Part shown: positions 17,381 to 25,248 of the stretch, one piece after another
Numbering within the stretch: the first letter of the stretch is position 1
Layout of the letters: every line of letters begins with the position of its first letter
The notes under the pieces: model-generated
Told to the model about the DNA's origin: nothing
The model's database searches: none
What the model saw: the letters and a program-made list of their open reading frames with translations, nothing else
Source of the DNA: Leifsonia tongyongensis
GTDB lineage: Bacteria; Actinomycetota; Actinomycetes; Actinomycetales; Microbacteriaceae
Direction of reading: 5' to 3'
NCBI RefSeq assembly: GCF_010686705.1
Contig: NZ_JAAGWY010000002.1
Coordinates: 334,001-398,000, forward strand
Length of the DNA: 64,000 nucleotides
Position numbers and translations under genes: made by a program

Positions 17381-17390
17381 AATGTACATT
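17381..17390. promoter_or_regulatory. Perfect 10-bp palindrome upstream of the sugar-binding protein gene
   Basis: AATGTACATT lies 54 bases upstream of the binding protein start, in a 100-base gap that is poorer in GC than its surroundings. It differs from the palindrome at the DeoR promoter. It could be an operator or part of a promoter for a separate transcript of the transport genes; this is inference only. Confidence 0.3.
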
Positions 17391-17427
17391 GCTGGTATAT
17401 CGGATTCTGCCCTGCCGAGGCTGGTGG

Positions 17428-18309
17428 TCAGCTGAGCACGATCGAACGGGTCAGGTGCCGGGGGGCGTCGGGGTTCAGTCCGCTCCGCTCCGCGATGGCC
17501 ACCGCGAGGCGCTGCGCCTGGGCGAGTTCGACGAGGGGATCGGCCGTGCCGACCCGCACCGTGGCGCCGGTGCGCTCGATATCGGCGACGAGCGTCGGCT
17601 CGGCGCGGCCGATGATCCACACGAGTGATCGGCTGTCGGCGACGGCGAGCGGCCCGTGGCGGTAGTCGAGCATCGGATAGGACTCCGCCCACGCCTGCGC
17701 GGCCTCGCGGATCTTCAGAGCGGCCTCCTGGGCCAGCCCGTAGGTCCAGCCGCTGCCGAGATAGACGAAGTGCGTCAGGCCCTCGAGGTCGATGTCGAGC
17801 GGACGGGACAGCACAGTCTGCGCTTCGGCGGCGACGCTGCCCATCTCTTCGCCGAGTGCCGCACGTGCGAGCAGGAGGAACGTGGTCGGGAAGCGGGTCT
17901 GGACGACCGACTCCTCGTCGGCGAAGTCGAGCAGCAGCACATCGTCGGCAAGCCCGGCGACGGGGGAGTCGGCGACACCGGTCACGGCGATCGTGCGAAC
18001 GCCGGCAGGCAGGGATTCGAGTGCCTCGATGACTTCGGTGGTGGTGCCGGAGCGGCTGAGCACGAGGACGACGTCGTAGTCGCGCCACGTCCACGGTTCG
18101 GAAGCGTAAGCGGCATCCGTCACGCCGAAGCCGGCCTGCTCGCGGAGCGCGGCGAACGATTCGGCGACGAAGGCGGACGTTCCGCAGCCGAGGACGAGCA
18201 TCCGCGCGCCCGGCTGGACCAGGAGCTGGGCTGCGCGGGCGGTGCGGCTTTCGAGCGCCTGGCGCCAGATGGCCGGCTGGCTGGCGATTTCGCGGGAAGT
18301 CAGTGTCAC
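17428..18309 (-). CDS. SIS-domain sugar isomerase/deaminase-like protein
   Basis: The 293-residue protein has two SIS domains, which bind phosphosugars. Motifs include LVLGCGTSAFVAESFAALRE, LVLSRSGTTTEVIEALESL and FVYLGSGWTYGLAQEAALKI with YRHGPLA near residue 215. This pattern fits the GlmS-isomerase/AgaS branch, acting on amino- or keto-sugar phosphates. I chose GTG 18309, preceded by AGGAG, over an in-frame ATG at 18369. It lies between the glycosidase and the transporter genes, but has its own 200-base upstream gap with a candidate regulator site, so it may start a separate transcript. Confidence 0.82.
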   Translation of the reverse strand: MTLTSREIASQPAIWRQALESRTARAAQLLVQPGARMLVLGCGTSAFVAESFAALREQAGFGVTDAAYASEPWTWRDYDVVLVLSRSGTTTEVIEALESLPAGVRTIAVTGVADSPVAGLADDVLLLDFADEESVVQTRFPTTFLLLARAALGEEMGSVAAEAQTVLSRPLDIDLEGLTHFVYLGSGWTYGLAQEAALKIREAAQAWAESYPMLDYRHGPLAVADSRSLVWIIGRAEPTLVADIERTGATVRVGTADPLVELAQAQRLAVAIAERSGLNPDAPRHLTRSIVLS

Positions 18310-18402
18310 AAGGGGCTCCTGAGGGTCGTGGATGGTGCTGCGCGTGTCGTTGCGCGTTGGACTTATCATTGGCGCAGAGTGAGCGTTTGAGCAAGGAATT
18401 GT

Positions 18403-18418
18403 GCAAATCGCTCATTTT
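18403..18418 (-). promoter_or_regulatory. Candidate DeoR-type operator upstream of the SIS gene
   Basis: Read on the minus strand this is AAAATGAGCGATTTGC. It matches 14 of 16 bases of AAAATGAGCGTATTGC found between the glycosidase and the DeoR gene. The wider region 18381-18413 also forms an imperfect inverted repeat (GAGCGTTTG with CAAATCGCTC). It lies about 95 bases upstream of the chosen SIS start. Operator function is an inference. Confidence 0.5.
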
Positions 18419-18516
18419 GATTGATCGATCGCTGCAGCGGGAGAATGCCCGGCGGGCTATCCCGCTCTACGCGGCGAGGCGTTGCGCGGCGATGGCCGTG
18501 CGGAACCGTCGCCGCG

Positions 18517-19833
18517 TCACCGTGCCGGGGTCTCGAGCGTTCCGCCGAGCGCGACGGGCAGGAGCGGTGCATGACGGGCGGTGAGTTCGTCGCACAGGGC
18601 CCAGATCTCATCCGGCGTGAGGGAGGAGGCTGCGTTGGGGTCCGTGAGCACGGCGCGGCGTACCAGCTCAGGGTCGCCCGTGCGGGCTGCCTCGATGGCG
18701 AGTTCCGCCACGGAGAGGTAGGTGCGGTTGAGCGCGGCGCCCTGCGTCGGGATCGCGCCGAAGGGCAGCGGATGCACGCCCGTGCTGTCGACCCGGCTCG
18801 GGACCTCGACCACAGCGCCCTCGGGCAGATTGTCGATGAGGCCGCGGTTGACGACATTGGCGTGGATCATGCGCTCCGTGCCGGTCAGGACCGAGTGGAT
18901 GATCTGGGGCGCGTACTCGGCGGCACCGTCTTCCAGCTCCAGCGGATCACCCGCGGCAAGAGCGGCTTTGGCGTGCTCGAACTCGGCGACGTTCTCCTCG
19001 GAGATGCCGAGGTATTCGAGCGGCCGGAGGCGGAACTTCTCGATCTGCTCGGGGGAGCGGAGGAACCAGGAGAGATACTCGGATGAGTGCTCGCTGGTCT
19101 CGGTGGGATAGAAGCCGATACGGGTGAAGATCTCGACGCGCACGCGGCGGCGGAGCTCCGGGTCGCGCTCGATCGCCTCGCGCAGGCGGGGGTACAGGTC
19201 TTCACCGTCGCGCGACCACTCGACGAGCCAGGCCTGGTGGTTCACGCCGGCCGCCCGGTAGTGGGTGCCCTCCATCGGCACGCCGATCAGCTCGCAGAGG
19301 TCGTGCACGGTCCAGTAGACGCTGTGGCAGAGGCCGACGGTCTTGATGTCGGGAGCGACGACCGACATCCACCAGACGTTCATCGCCATCGGGTTGGTGT
19401 AGTTGAGGAACCACGCATCCGGGCACAGGTTGCGCATGTCGGAGGCGATGCCGGAGAGCACGGGGAAGGTGCGCAGGCCGCGGAAGACGCCTCCCACGCC
19501 GGTCGTGTCGCCGATCGTCTGGAGCAGCCCGGCGGCGGCAGGCACTTCCAGATCGATGCGGGTGGCGTCGATGCCGCCCACCTGGATCATGTTGATCACG
19601 AAGTCGGCGCCGCTGAGCGCTTCACGCCGGTCGAGGGTCGCCACCACCTCGGCGGTGCGCCCGAAGCGGGCGGCGACCTGTTCGGCCGTTCCCCGGGCGA
19701 CCTCGAGACGTTCGGGATTGATGTCGTGCAAGACGACGCGCAGGGGCGGCAGGTCGTCGAAACGGAACAGGTCGGCGAGAAGCTGGCGGGTGAAGACGAC
19801 GCTCCCCGCTCCGAGGAAAACAATCTGAGGCAT
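18517..19833 (-). CDS. Glycoside hydrolase family 4, alpha-galactosidase/alpha-glucosidase (MelA-like)
   Basis: The 438-residue protein is a family 4 glycosidase. These use NAD+ and a divalent metal and cleave by oxidation and elimination. Seen here: the N-terminal nucleotide motif IVFLGAGSVVF, DTTGVGGVFRGLRTFP, NYTNPM (144-149), the metal-binding Cys169 in VGLCHSVYW and His199 in GVNHQAW. The overall pattern is closest to MelA-type alpha-galactosidases, but alpha-glucosidase activity cannot be excluded. ATG 19833 gives the standard MPQIVFLGAG start; longer in-frame starts would run into the operator palindrome. It is the promoter-proximal gene of the sugar locus. Confidence 0.88.
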   Translation of the reverse strand: MPQIVFLGAGSVVFTRQLLADLFRFDDLPPLRVVLHDINPERLEVARGTAEQVAARFGRTAEVVATLDRREALSGADFVINMIQVGGIDATRIDLEVPAAAGLLQTIGDTTGVGGVFRGLRTFPVLSGIASDMRNLCPDAWFLNYTNPMAMNVWWMSVVAPDIKTVGLCHSVYWTVHDLCELIGVPMEGTHYRAAGVNHQAWLVEWSRDGEDLYPRLREAIERDPELRRRVRVEIFTRIGFYPTETSEHSSEYLSWFLRSPEQIEKFRLRPLEYLGISEENVAEFEHAKAALAAGDPLELEDGAAEYAPQIIHSVLTGTERMIHANVVNRGLIDNLPEGAVVEVPSRVDSTGVHPLPFGAIPTQGAALNRTYLSVAELAIEAARTGDPELVRRAVLTDPNAASSLTPDEIWALCDELTARHAPLLPVALGGTLETPAR

Positions 19834-19870
19834 GGAGCGATCTTGCGACACTTTGTCGACCCCGCGCAAT

Positions 19871-19917
19871 AAAATGAGCGTATTGCCGATAAAGTGATCA
19901 CAAACATTGATCACTTT
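19871..19917. promoter_or_regulatory. Divergent operator region with a perfect 10-bp inverted repeat
   Basis: The gap between the glycosidase (minus) and DeoR gene (plus) holds AAAGTGATCA, seven spacer bases, and its exact reverse complement TGATCACTTT (19891-19917). Next to it is AAAATGAGCGTATTGC (19871-19886), which recurs before the SIS gene. The AT-rich composition contrasts with the surrounding coding DNA. The position suits a regulator that controls both itself and the catabolic operon. Confidence 0.7.
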
Positions 19918-19946
19918 CGATCAGAATCTCCGAAAGGACTGTTGTC

Positions 19947-20774
19947 GTGGATGCTCCTGCAGCGCAGACCGTGATCGCGCACGTCACGTCGGGACGCCGT
20001 GCGAAACGCCTGGTCGCCATCCTCGACCTCGTTTCGGAGCGCGGATCGATCAGCCTGGCCGAACTCTCCGGCACCCTCGGGATCTCTGCCGCAACCGCCC
20101 GGCGCGACCTCACCGACCTCGCCGACCAGCGCCTGGTCGTCCGAACGCACGGGGGAGTGTCGGCGCTGGAGCGAGGACGGGAGATCCCGGTCGCGCTGAG
20201 AGACACCCGCTTCCAGGAGGCGAAGCGGGCGATCGCCAAGGCGATGGTGCAGCGGCTCCCGGCGGAGCGTCACGTCATCGCGCTGAGCGGCGGGACCACG
20301 ACCGCGAGCGTCGCACGCGCGCTGGCCGACCATCGCGACATCGCTGTGGTCACGAACTCGCTCACGATCGCCAACCTGCTCTCCGGATACGCCGGCGTGC
20401 GCGTCGTGATGACCGGCGGATTCCTGCGCCCGCAGTCGCTCGAGCTGGTCGGAGCACTTGCCGAGAGCACCTTCAACTCCGTCAACGTCGGTACGGCCAT
20501 CCTCGGAGCCGACGGAATCAGCGCGTCGAGCGGGGTGACCACGCACGACGAGACGGAGGCGCGCACCAACCGGGCGATGGTGGCCAAGGCTCAGCGCACG
20601 GTCGTCGTGGCCGACGGTTCGAAGATCGGAGCGGTCGCGCTCGCCCAGATGGCCGAGATCCAGCAGGTGGCGATGCTGATCACCGACAGCACGGCCGATC
20701 CCACCGAGCTCGACCGCCTGCGGGCCGCCGGAGTGGAGGTCGTCGTCGTCGACGGCGGCACACAGACCGCTTAG
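19947..20774 (+). CDS. DeoR/GlpR-family transcriptional regulator of the sugar locus
   Basis: A 275-residue repressor-type protein. The N-terminal winged helix-turn-helix is clear at about residues 22-75 (SISLAELSGTLGISAATARR, then VVRTHGGVSAL). The C-terminal phosphosugar-sensing domain shows ALSGGTTTASVARAL, VMTGGFLRPQSLELVG and LGADGISASSG. Such proteins are released from DNA by a sugar phosphate, which fits the kinase and isomerase in the locus. The GTG start follows GAAAGGAC. It is divergent from the glycosidase, and the palindrome between them is its likely binding site. Confidence 0.88.
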   Translation: MDAPAAQTVIAHVTSGRRAKRLVAILDLVSERGSISLAELSGTLGISAATARRDLTDLADQRLVVRTHGGVSALERGREIPVALRDTRFQEAKRAIAKAMVQRLPAERHVIALSGGTTTASVARALADHRDIAVVTNSLTIANLLSGYAGVRVVMTGGFLRPQSLELVGALAESTFNSVNVGTAILGADGISASSGVTTHDETEARTNRAMVAKAQRTVVVADGSKIGAVALAQMAEIQQVAMLITDSTADPTELDRLRAAGVEVVVVDGGTQTA

Positions 20775-20813
20775 CCGCTCATGCCTGATCGTTCGGCGCG
20801 ACGATAATGCGCC

Positions 20814-23489
20814 TCAGGAATCGTCGTTCTTCAGTTCGACCGCCACGAAGTTCCACCGATCCGTGGTGGGCGCGGTCGTCCCGATGGTGATCCTGGAGGC
20901 CGCGGCCCCGGTCGGCTGGTTCGTGTACTCGCTCCACATCGTGTCGCCGGTCCGCGTGTCCGTCCACTGGTCGAGAAGAACCAGACCGGTCGGGAACGCC
21001 CGGGCGGTCGCGTTGTCCCAGTCGTTGCCGACCGCGAACACGAGGGACGTCGCCGACGTCGTCGTGAGGCTCACTGCGGCTGCTCCGGAGACGGCGGATG
21101 CGGCTGCCGACGCACCGATTCCGCTCGTGCCCTCCATCGCGATGACCGTCAGCGCCTGGTCGAATCCACCGACGGATGGGGTGGAGGTCACGGTCGCACT
21201 CGTCAGGATGGCCGGGGCGGGAGCAGTCCAGATCTCGCTGTCCCCGTACTGTCCGTTCGCGCGCCGTGCGAGCGTCCAGGTGAGGCCCGCACCGGATACT
21301 GTCGCCGTCTGCGAGGCTGTTGCGGCCGGTCCGTCGGAGGCGACGAATGCGACGAGCAGCTCGCCCGCCATGGCCGTGTGGAATGCCGGAGTGGTGACCG
21401 CACCGGTTCCGTGGACCGACGTTTGAGCCTGCATGACGAAGCAGGTCATAGGAGGCGCGGGATTCGTCACGGTGACCGCTACGGGTGCTGAGGTGGCCTG
21501 GTTGCCGCTGGTATCGGTCGCGACGGCCGAGATCGTGTGACCCCCCGCGCTGGCGGTGGTGGTATTCCACTGGAGCGCGAAAGGCGAGGTCGTCACCGGA
21601 GCGCCGAGGGCGTTGCCGTCGAGCAGGAATTGCACCGACCGGATTGCGACGTTGTCCGTGGCGGTCGCCGCTACCGGAGTGGTCCCGGACACGGTCTGTC
21701 CCGGCGCCGGGTTCGTGATGGCCACCGTCGGCAGAGTCGTGTCGGGCGGTGTCGACGTGCTCGGGACGACCTCGACCGCGGCGAGGTTCCAGCGATCCGC
21801 CGTGGGTGCGGTATCGCCGACGGGCATGCTCGCGCCGCTCACGCGGGTTCCCGTGGTCGAACCCTGCACCCAGAACGTGTCTCCGGTCGCGCTGTCAGCC
21901 CATTGCGCGACGAGTGCCTGACCGGTGCCGGGTACCCGTGAGATCGCGGCGTCCCAGTCGTTTCCCACCGCATAGACGAGCGAACCGGTCTTCGACGGGA
22001 CGATGTTCACGCTCGGGGCACCGGAGGCGGCCGATGCGGTCGCGCTCGCTCCCGTTCCGCCCGCGCCGGCGAAGGTCAGCACCGCGAGCTGCTGATCGAA
22101 ACCGGCCTGGGACAGGGTCGACGTCACCGCAGAGGCGAGTGTTCCCGATGCTGTCGACGTCCAGATCTCGCTGTCGCCGAATTGCGTGTGCGCTTGCGAA
22201 ACACGCCGCCAGGTCAAGCCGCCTCCGCTGACCGTCGCGGATTGTCCGGCAGCGAGGGCGGGGCCGTCGGCGGAGACGAACGCGACGAACGTCTCACCTG
22301 CGAATCGTGGAGAGAAGGACGCTGTCGATACCGTTCCATGGCCCGTAGCGGAGATCGATCGATCGACCGTGAAACCCGGGGGAGTGCCCGAGGCGGCCAC
22401 GTTCACGCCGACCACCGCGGCTGTGGCCACGTTTCCGGCGCTGTCCGTAACGCGAGCGCTGAGATCGTGCGATCCGGGTGACGTGCTGCCGATCGTCCAC
22501 GTGTACGCGAAGGGCGATGACGTCAGCACCGGACCGAGCGGGTTGCCGTCGAGCAGATACTGCACCGACGAGACCGTGGCGGGGGCGGTGGCAGCTGCGG
22601 CGACCGTCAGCTGTGCTGTGCCGGAAACCGTCGACGACGGCGCCGGACTCGTGAGCGACACCGTCGGAGGAACGGTGACCGGCCGAGCCTGCGCTCCGAC
22701 CGTGACGGTGGTACCGCTGATCGTGAGGACGGTCGTCGTCACGTTGTTCGTTCGATCGCCTTCGGTGAGGACGTGTTCTGGATCGACCGTGGCCTTCAGT
22801 ACGTAGGTGCCGTTAGGGAGTGCGTTGATGTCGATCGGCTGGCCGGCGTCGGTCTGGTCGTATTGGTCGCCCCATCCGACGCTCCATCCGAGCGGTTTGG
22901 TGGGATCGTCGCAGTTCGAGACGGGGATGAAGGTCTGTGACGGCGTGTTCGGCACATCACCGACACGCGTATCCCCGGTCATGCAGTAGTCCGTCTTCGG
23001 ACTCGTCGCTACGACCGCGCCGATCGTCCCGTCGGCGTTCCGGGAGTTGAGAGTGAATTTCGTCAGCGGGAACCGGTAGTCGGATCCGCCGACGAAGGCA
23101 CCGTTGACGGCGAGCGGGACCGTGTGGTCCACCGCCCACACGCCGGGCGCGGAACTGTTGAACAGTGTCTGGGTGAACGTGGCCAATCCCGTGGAGGGGT
23201 TGTACGTCGGATTGATCTGGAAGGGACCGGTGCCGGCATCCTCAGTGATGTGCGTATAGCGGAGCATCCGATGGTTTGAGACCGGGTCGACGGCGACCGA
23301 GATGAGGTTGGTCGGCACGATGATCTTCATGTCCGGGAGTGTCAGGGTCGCCGCTCGCGCCACCCCGGGCAGGAGAAGGCTCGCTACGAGCGTCACCAGA
23401 ACCGTTGCGCCGCCCGCCGATCTCAGGACGCGACGACGCGTCGGTGCACGGCCGGAGCCAAGGCCTTCGTGAGAATTGTTCTGGGCCAT
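20814..23489 (-). CDS. Large secreted protein: degenerate lysyl-oxidase-like domain, Ig-like domains and two repeat modules
   Basis: The 891-residue protein starts with a twin-arginine-like signal (RRRVLRSAGG, hydrophobic core, ARAAT). Residues of about 50-260 resemble bacterial lysyl oxidase domains (LGWSVGWGDQYDQTDAGQPI, LPNGTYVLKATVDPEHVL, EGDRTNN), yet the usual copper-binding His-x-His stretch is replaced by DYRFPLTKFTL, so oxidase activity is doubtful. Then comes a Pro-led Ig-like domain, a 190-residue module (FTVDRSISATGHGTV to DRWNLAAVEVVPS), a second Ig-like domain, and a second copy of the module (to DRWNFVAVELKNDDS). No membrane or sortase anchor is seen. Its role is probably adhesion or carbohydrate binding (inference). 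Confidence 0.75.
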   Translation of the reverse strand: MAQNNSHEGLGSGRAPTRRRVLRSAGGATVLVTLVASLLLPGVARAATLTLPDMKIIVPTNLISVAVDPVSNHRMLRYTHITEDAGTGPFQINPTYNPSTGLATFTQTLFNSSAPGVWAVDHTVPLAVNGAFVGGSDYRFPLTKFTLNSRNADGTIGAVVATSPKTDYCMTGDTRVGDVPNTPSQTFIPVSNCDDPTKPLGWSVGWGDQYDQTDAGQPIDINALPNGTYVLKATVDPEHVLTEGDRTNNVTTTVLTISGTTVTVGAQARPVTVPPTVSLTSPAPSSTVSGTAQLTVAAAATAPATVSSVQYLLDGNPLGPVLTSSPFAYTWTIGSTSPGSHDLSARVTDSAGNVATAAVVGVNVAASGTPPGFTVDRSISATGHGTVSTASFSPRFAGETFVAFVSADGPALAAGQSATVSGGGLTWRRVSQAHTQFGDSEIWTSTASGTLASAVTSTLSQAGFDQQLAVLTFAGAGGTGASATASAASGAPSVNIVPSKTGSLVYAVGNDWDAAISRVPGTGQALVAQWADSATGDTFWVQGSTTGTRVSGASMPVGDTAPTADRWNLAAVEVVPSTSTPPDTTLPTVAITNPAPGQTVSGTTPVAATATDNVAIRSVQFLLDGNALGAPVTTSPFALQWNTTTASAGGHTISAVATDTSGNQATSAPVAVTVTNPAPPMTCFVMQAQTSVHGTGAVTTPAFHTAMAGELLVAFVASDGPAATASQTATVSGAGLTWTLARRANGQYGDSEIWTAPAPAILTSATVTSTPSVGGFDQALTVIAMEGTSGIGASAAASAVSGAAAVSLTTTSATSLVFAVGNDWDNATARAFPTGLVLLDQWTDTRTGDTMWSEYTNQPTGAAASRITIGTTAPTTDRWNFVAVELKNDDS

Positions 23490-23649
23490 GAGAAACCCCC
23501 GTTCCTCGACGGCACACGGCGCCGACTGACGGAAGGCGCCTGCCACAGGCCATTGAAACACAAACCCCCCGACGTGGCGAGCGATTCTCATGTTCGATTG
23601 TGAATGGATCCGGGTGGTCGGGGAGCTGTGCTGCGCATACGCTGAGACG

Positions 23650-24666
23650 ATGCGAGCGATCGTCTACAATGGCTACGGCGGTCCGGAGACGACGACGCTC
23701 ACGGACCGTCCCGCACCCCGTCCGGCCGCGGGGGAGGTGCTGATCAGGGTTGACGCAGCCGGCCTCAACCCGATCGACGTCCACCAGCGCGACGGTGCAC
23801 TTCGAAGCGTCATCCGTTACACGTTCCCGAAGATCGCCGGCAATGAGCTCAGCGGAATCGTCGCAGGCGTCGGTGAGGGCGTGACGGCGTTCACGGCCGG
23901 CGATCGTGTCTTCGCCCGCGTGGACAAGCGGCTTCTCGGCGCTTTCGCCGAGGAGGCCAGCGTCGCAGAAGAGTTCGTCGCAGAGGCTCCGCGCACGCTT
24001 TCCCTGATCGAGGCCGCGGCCGTTCCGCTTGCCGGACTCACCGCGCTCCAGGGACTCGGCCGCGCGCACCTTGCGGTCGGCACGGGAGACCGGATGCTCA
24101 TCACGGGCGGCGCAGGCGGAGTCGGGTTGTTCGCTATCCAGCTGGCGAAGCATGCTGGAGCGCACGTGACGACGACCGCCTCTGCTGAGGGCGATGCTCT
24201 TGTTCGCAGGTTCGGCGCTGACGAGGTCATCGACTACCGGGCGCGCTCGATTTCCTCCGGTTCGGAGCGCTTCGACAAGGTGTTCGATCTCGTCGGGGGA
24301 CCGACCCTCGATGATCTCGTCGATTCAGTGGTGCCGGGTGGGAGCATCCTGTCGGTCGCCGGTCCGCTCACATCCGGAAGCCTCGACGACGAGGTGCGGG
24401 GGATCAAGCGGCTCGCGATCAATGCAGCGCTTCGCAGCCGCAGTCGCGGTATCCGGAGGCGCGCACGAGCTGCCCGAGTCGACTATCAGTACTTCTTCAT
24501 GCACCCCGACGGCGACGGGCTCGCCGAGCTTGCCGGACTCATCGACGAGGGACTGCTGAAGGTCGAGATCGACAGCAGCTTTCCGCTGGAGCAGTTCGCC
24601 GACGCATTTGCGCGGGTCGAGTCACGTCGGGCCAAGGGCAAGGTGCTTCTCACCTTCGATGCGTAG
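23650..24666 (+). CDS. Zinc-independent quinone oxidoreductase / medium-chain dehydrogenase
   Basis: A 338-residue NADPH:quinone reductase-type enzyme of the medium-chain family. It begins MRAIVYNGYGGPETTTLTDR, has VDAAGLNPIDVHQRDG in the catalytic domain, and the cofactor motif ITGGAGGVGLFAIQLAKHAG at about 152-172. The cysteine and histidine zinc ligands of alcohol dehydrogenases are lacking. The ATG at 23650 is the standard family start; an upstream in-frame ATG at 23590 would add 20 unrelated residues. It is the last complete gene before the dif-like site. Confidence 0.85.
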   Translation: MRAIVYNGYGGPETTTLTDRPAPRPAAGEVLIRVDAAGLNPIDVHQRDGALRSVIRYTFPKIAGNELSGIVAGVGEGVTAFTAGDRVFARVDKRLLGAFAEEASVAEEFVAEAPRTLSLIEAAAVPLAGLTALQGLGRAHLAVGTGDRMLITGGAGGVGLFAIQLAKHAGAHVTTTASAEGDALVRRFGADEVIDYRARSISSGSERFDKVFDLVGGPTLDDLVDSVVPGGSILSVAGPLTSGSLDDEVRGIKRLAINAALRSRSRGIRRRARAARVDYQYFFMHPDGDGLAELAGLIDEGLLKVEIDSSFPLEQFADAFARVESRRAKGKVLLTFDA

Positions 24667-24697
24667 GGGAGCGGCCATGTGTGGGCTCCGAAGCATG

Positions 24698-24725
24698 ACT
24701 TGACATAATGTGCATTATCAGCGTG
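24698..24725 (-). other. dif-like XerC/XerD recombination site (putative chromosome dimer resolution site)
   Basis: Read on the minus strand, the right-hand 22 bases are GATAATGCACATTATGTCAA followed by GT. This agrees at every position with the actinobacterial dif consensus as I recall it (TTNNCCGATAATVNACAT, then TATGTCAAGT). Three outer positions on the XerC side differ (CACGCT in place of TTNNCC). The XerD arm TTATGTCAAGT is perfect. The site lies in a gene-poor gap between the quinone reductase and the DUF308 gene, as expected near a replication terminus. The consensus is from memory and should be checked. Confidence 0.82.
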
Positions 24726-24746
24726 GCGATGGTGTCATATCGCCGG

Positions 24747-25007
24747 TCAGCGGCTCGAGGAGAACTCGAACCCGAACGGCGGCGTGAGCCCGGTGTAGTC
24801 ACCGACGACTTTCGCGTCGTACGGGGCATACAGCTCGGCGTTTGTGGTCGTCGTGCTGAAACCGGACATGTTAAGGATTCCGTCCTGGCGGACGATGTGA
24901 CCGGCGGGGCTGACCTCGATCACGCGGTCGTTGAACTGGTCGCTGATCAGGGTGTCACCGTTCCGCAGTCGTACGGCGCGAGTCGGCAGCGGCGCCACTG
25001 CGGCCAC
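24747..25007 (-). pseudogene. Remnant of an NHL/beta-propeller-like gene
   Basis: An 86-codon open stretch encodes RLRNGDTLISDQFNDRVIEV and SPAGHIVRQDG, which looks like one or two blades of an NHL-type beta-propeller. There is no signal peptide, no full repeat array, and an in-frame stop lies 21 codons before the first usable GTG. A stand-alone 86-residue fragment of a propeller would not fold, so I read it as a leftover of a larger gene. It sits exactly between the dif-like site and the orphan XerD arm, which suggests it came in, or was cut, by site-specific recombination. Confidence 0.5.
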
Positions 25008-25097
25008 CCGCCCTTCACACGGAGAACGGTGGCTCGGCGGTTCACGTTTGCGTCCAGCCTGAAGGGACTCTCATATTCGACGGCCGGCGAAGGGTTT

Positions 25098-25108
25098 ACT
25101 TGACATAA
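25098..25108 (-). repeat. Second copy of the XerD-binding arm
   Basis: ACTTGACATAA occurs here and, identically, as the first 11 bases of the dif-like site exactly 400 bases upstream. On the minus strand it is TTATGTCAAGT, the XerD arm. The following bases (CGCAGTCC) share nothing with the dif centre or the XerC arm, so this is a half-site. The 24667-25248 stretch holds no intact gene apart from these sites and the propeller remnant. Confidence 0.65.
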
Positions 25109-25248
25109 CGCAGTCCCCCGGCGCTCCCGCGCCCTGAGCCGTTCTTGAAACACGGCGAGAAAACTGAGTGCAACCTGTGTGAGACAGCGCTATCGTCAGC
25201 GTTACATGCAGTCGAGCCAGCCGGCTCGTCGGAGAAAGGTGCGTACCC

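Noticed and set aside
19834-19914. An upstream ATG at 19914 as the start of the family 4 glycosidase
   Set aside because: It would place the start inside the operator palindrome and add 27 residues that are not typical; MPQIVFLGAG is the usual beginning.
25098-25125. A second complete dif site
   Set aside because: Only the 11-base XerD arm is present; the central region and the XerC arm do not match, so it is listed as a half-site.
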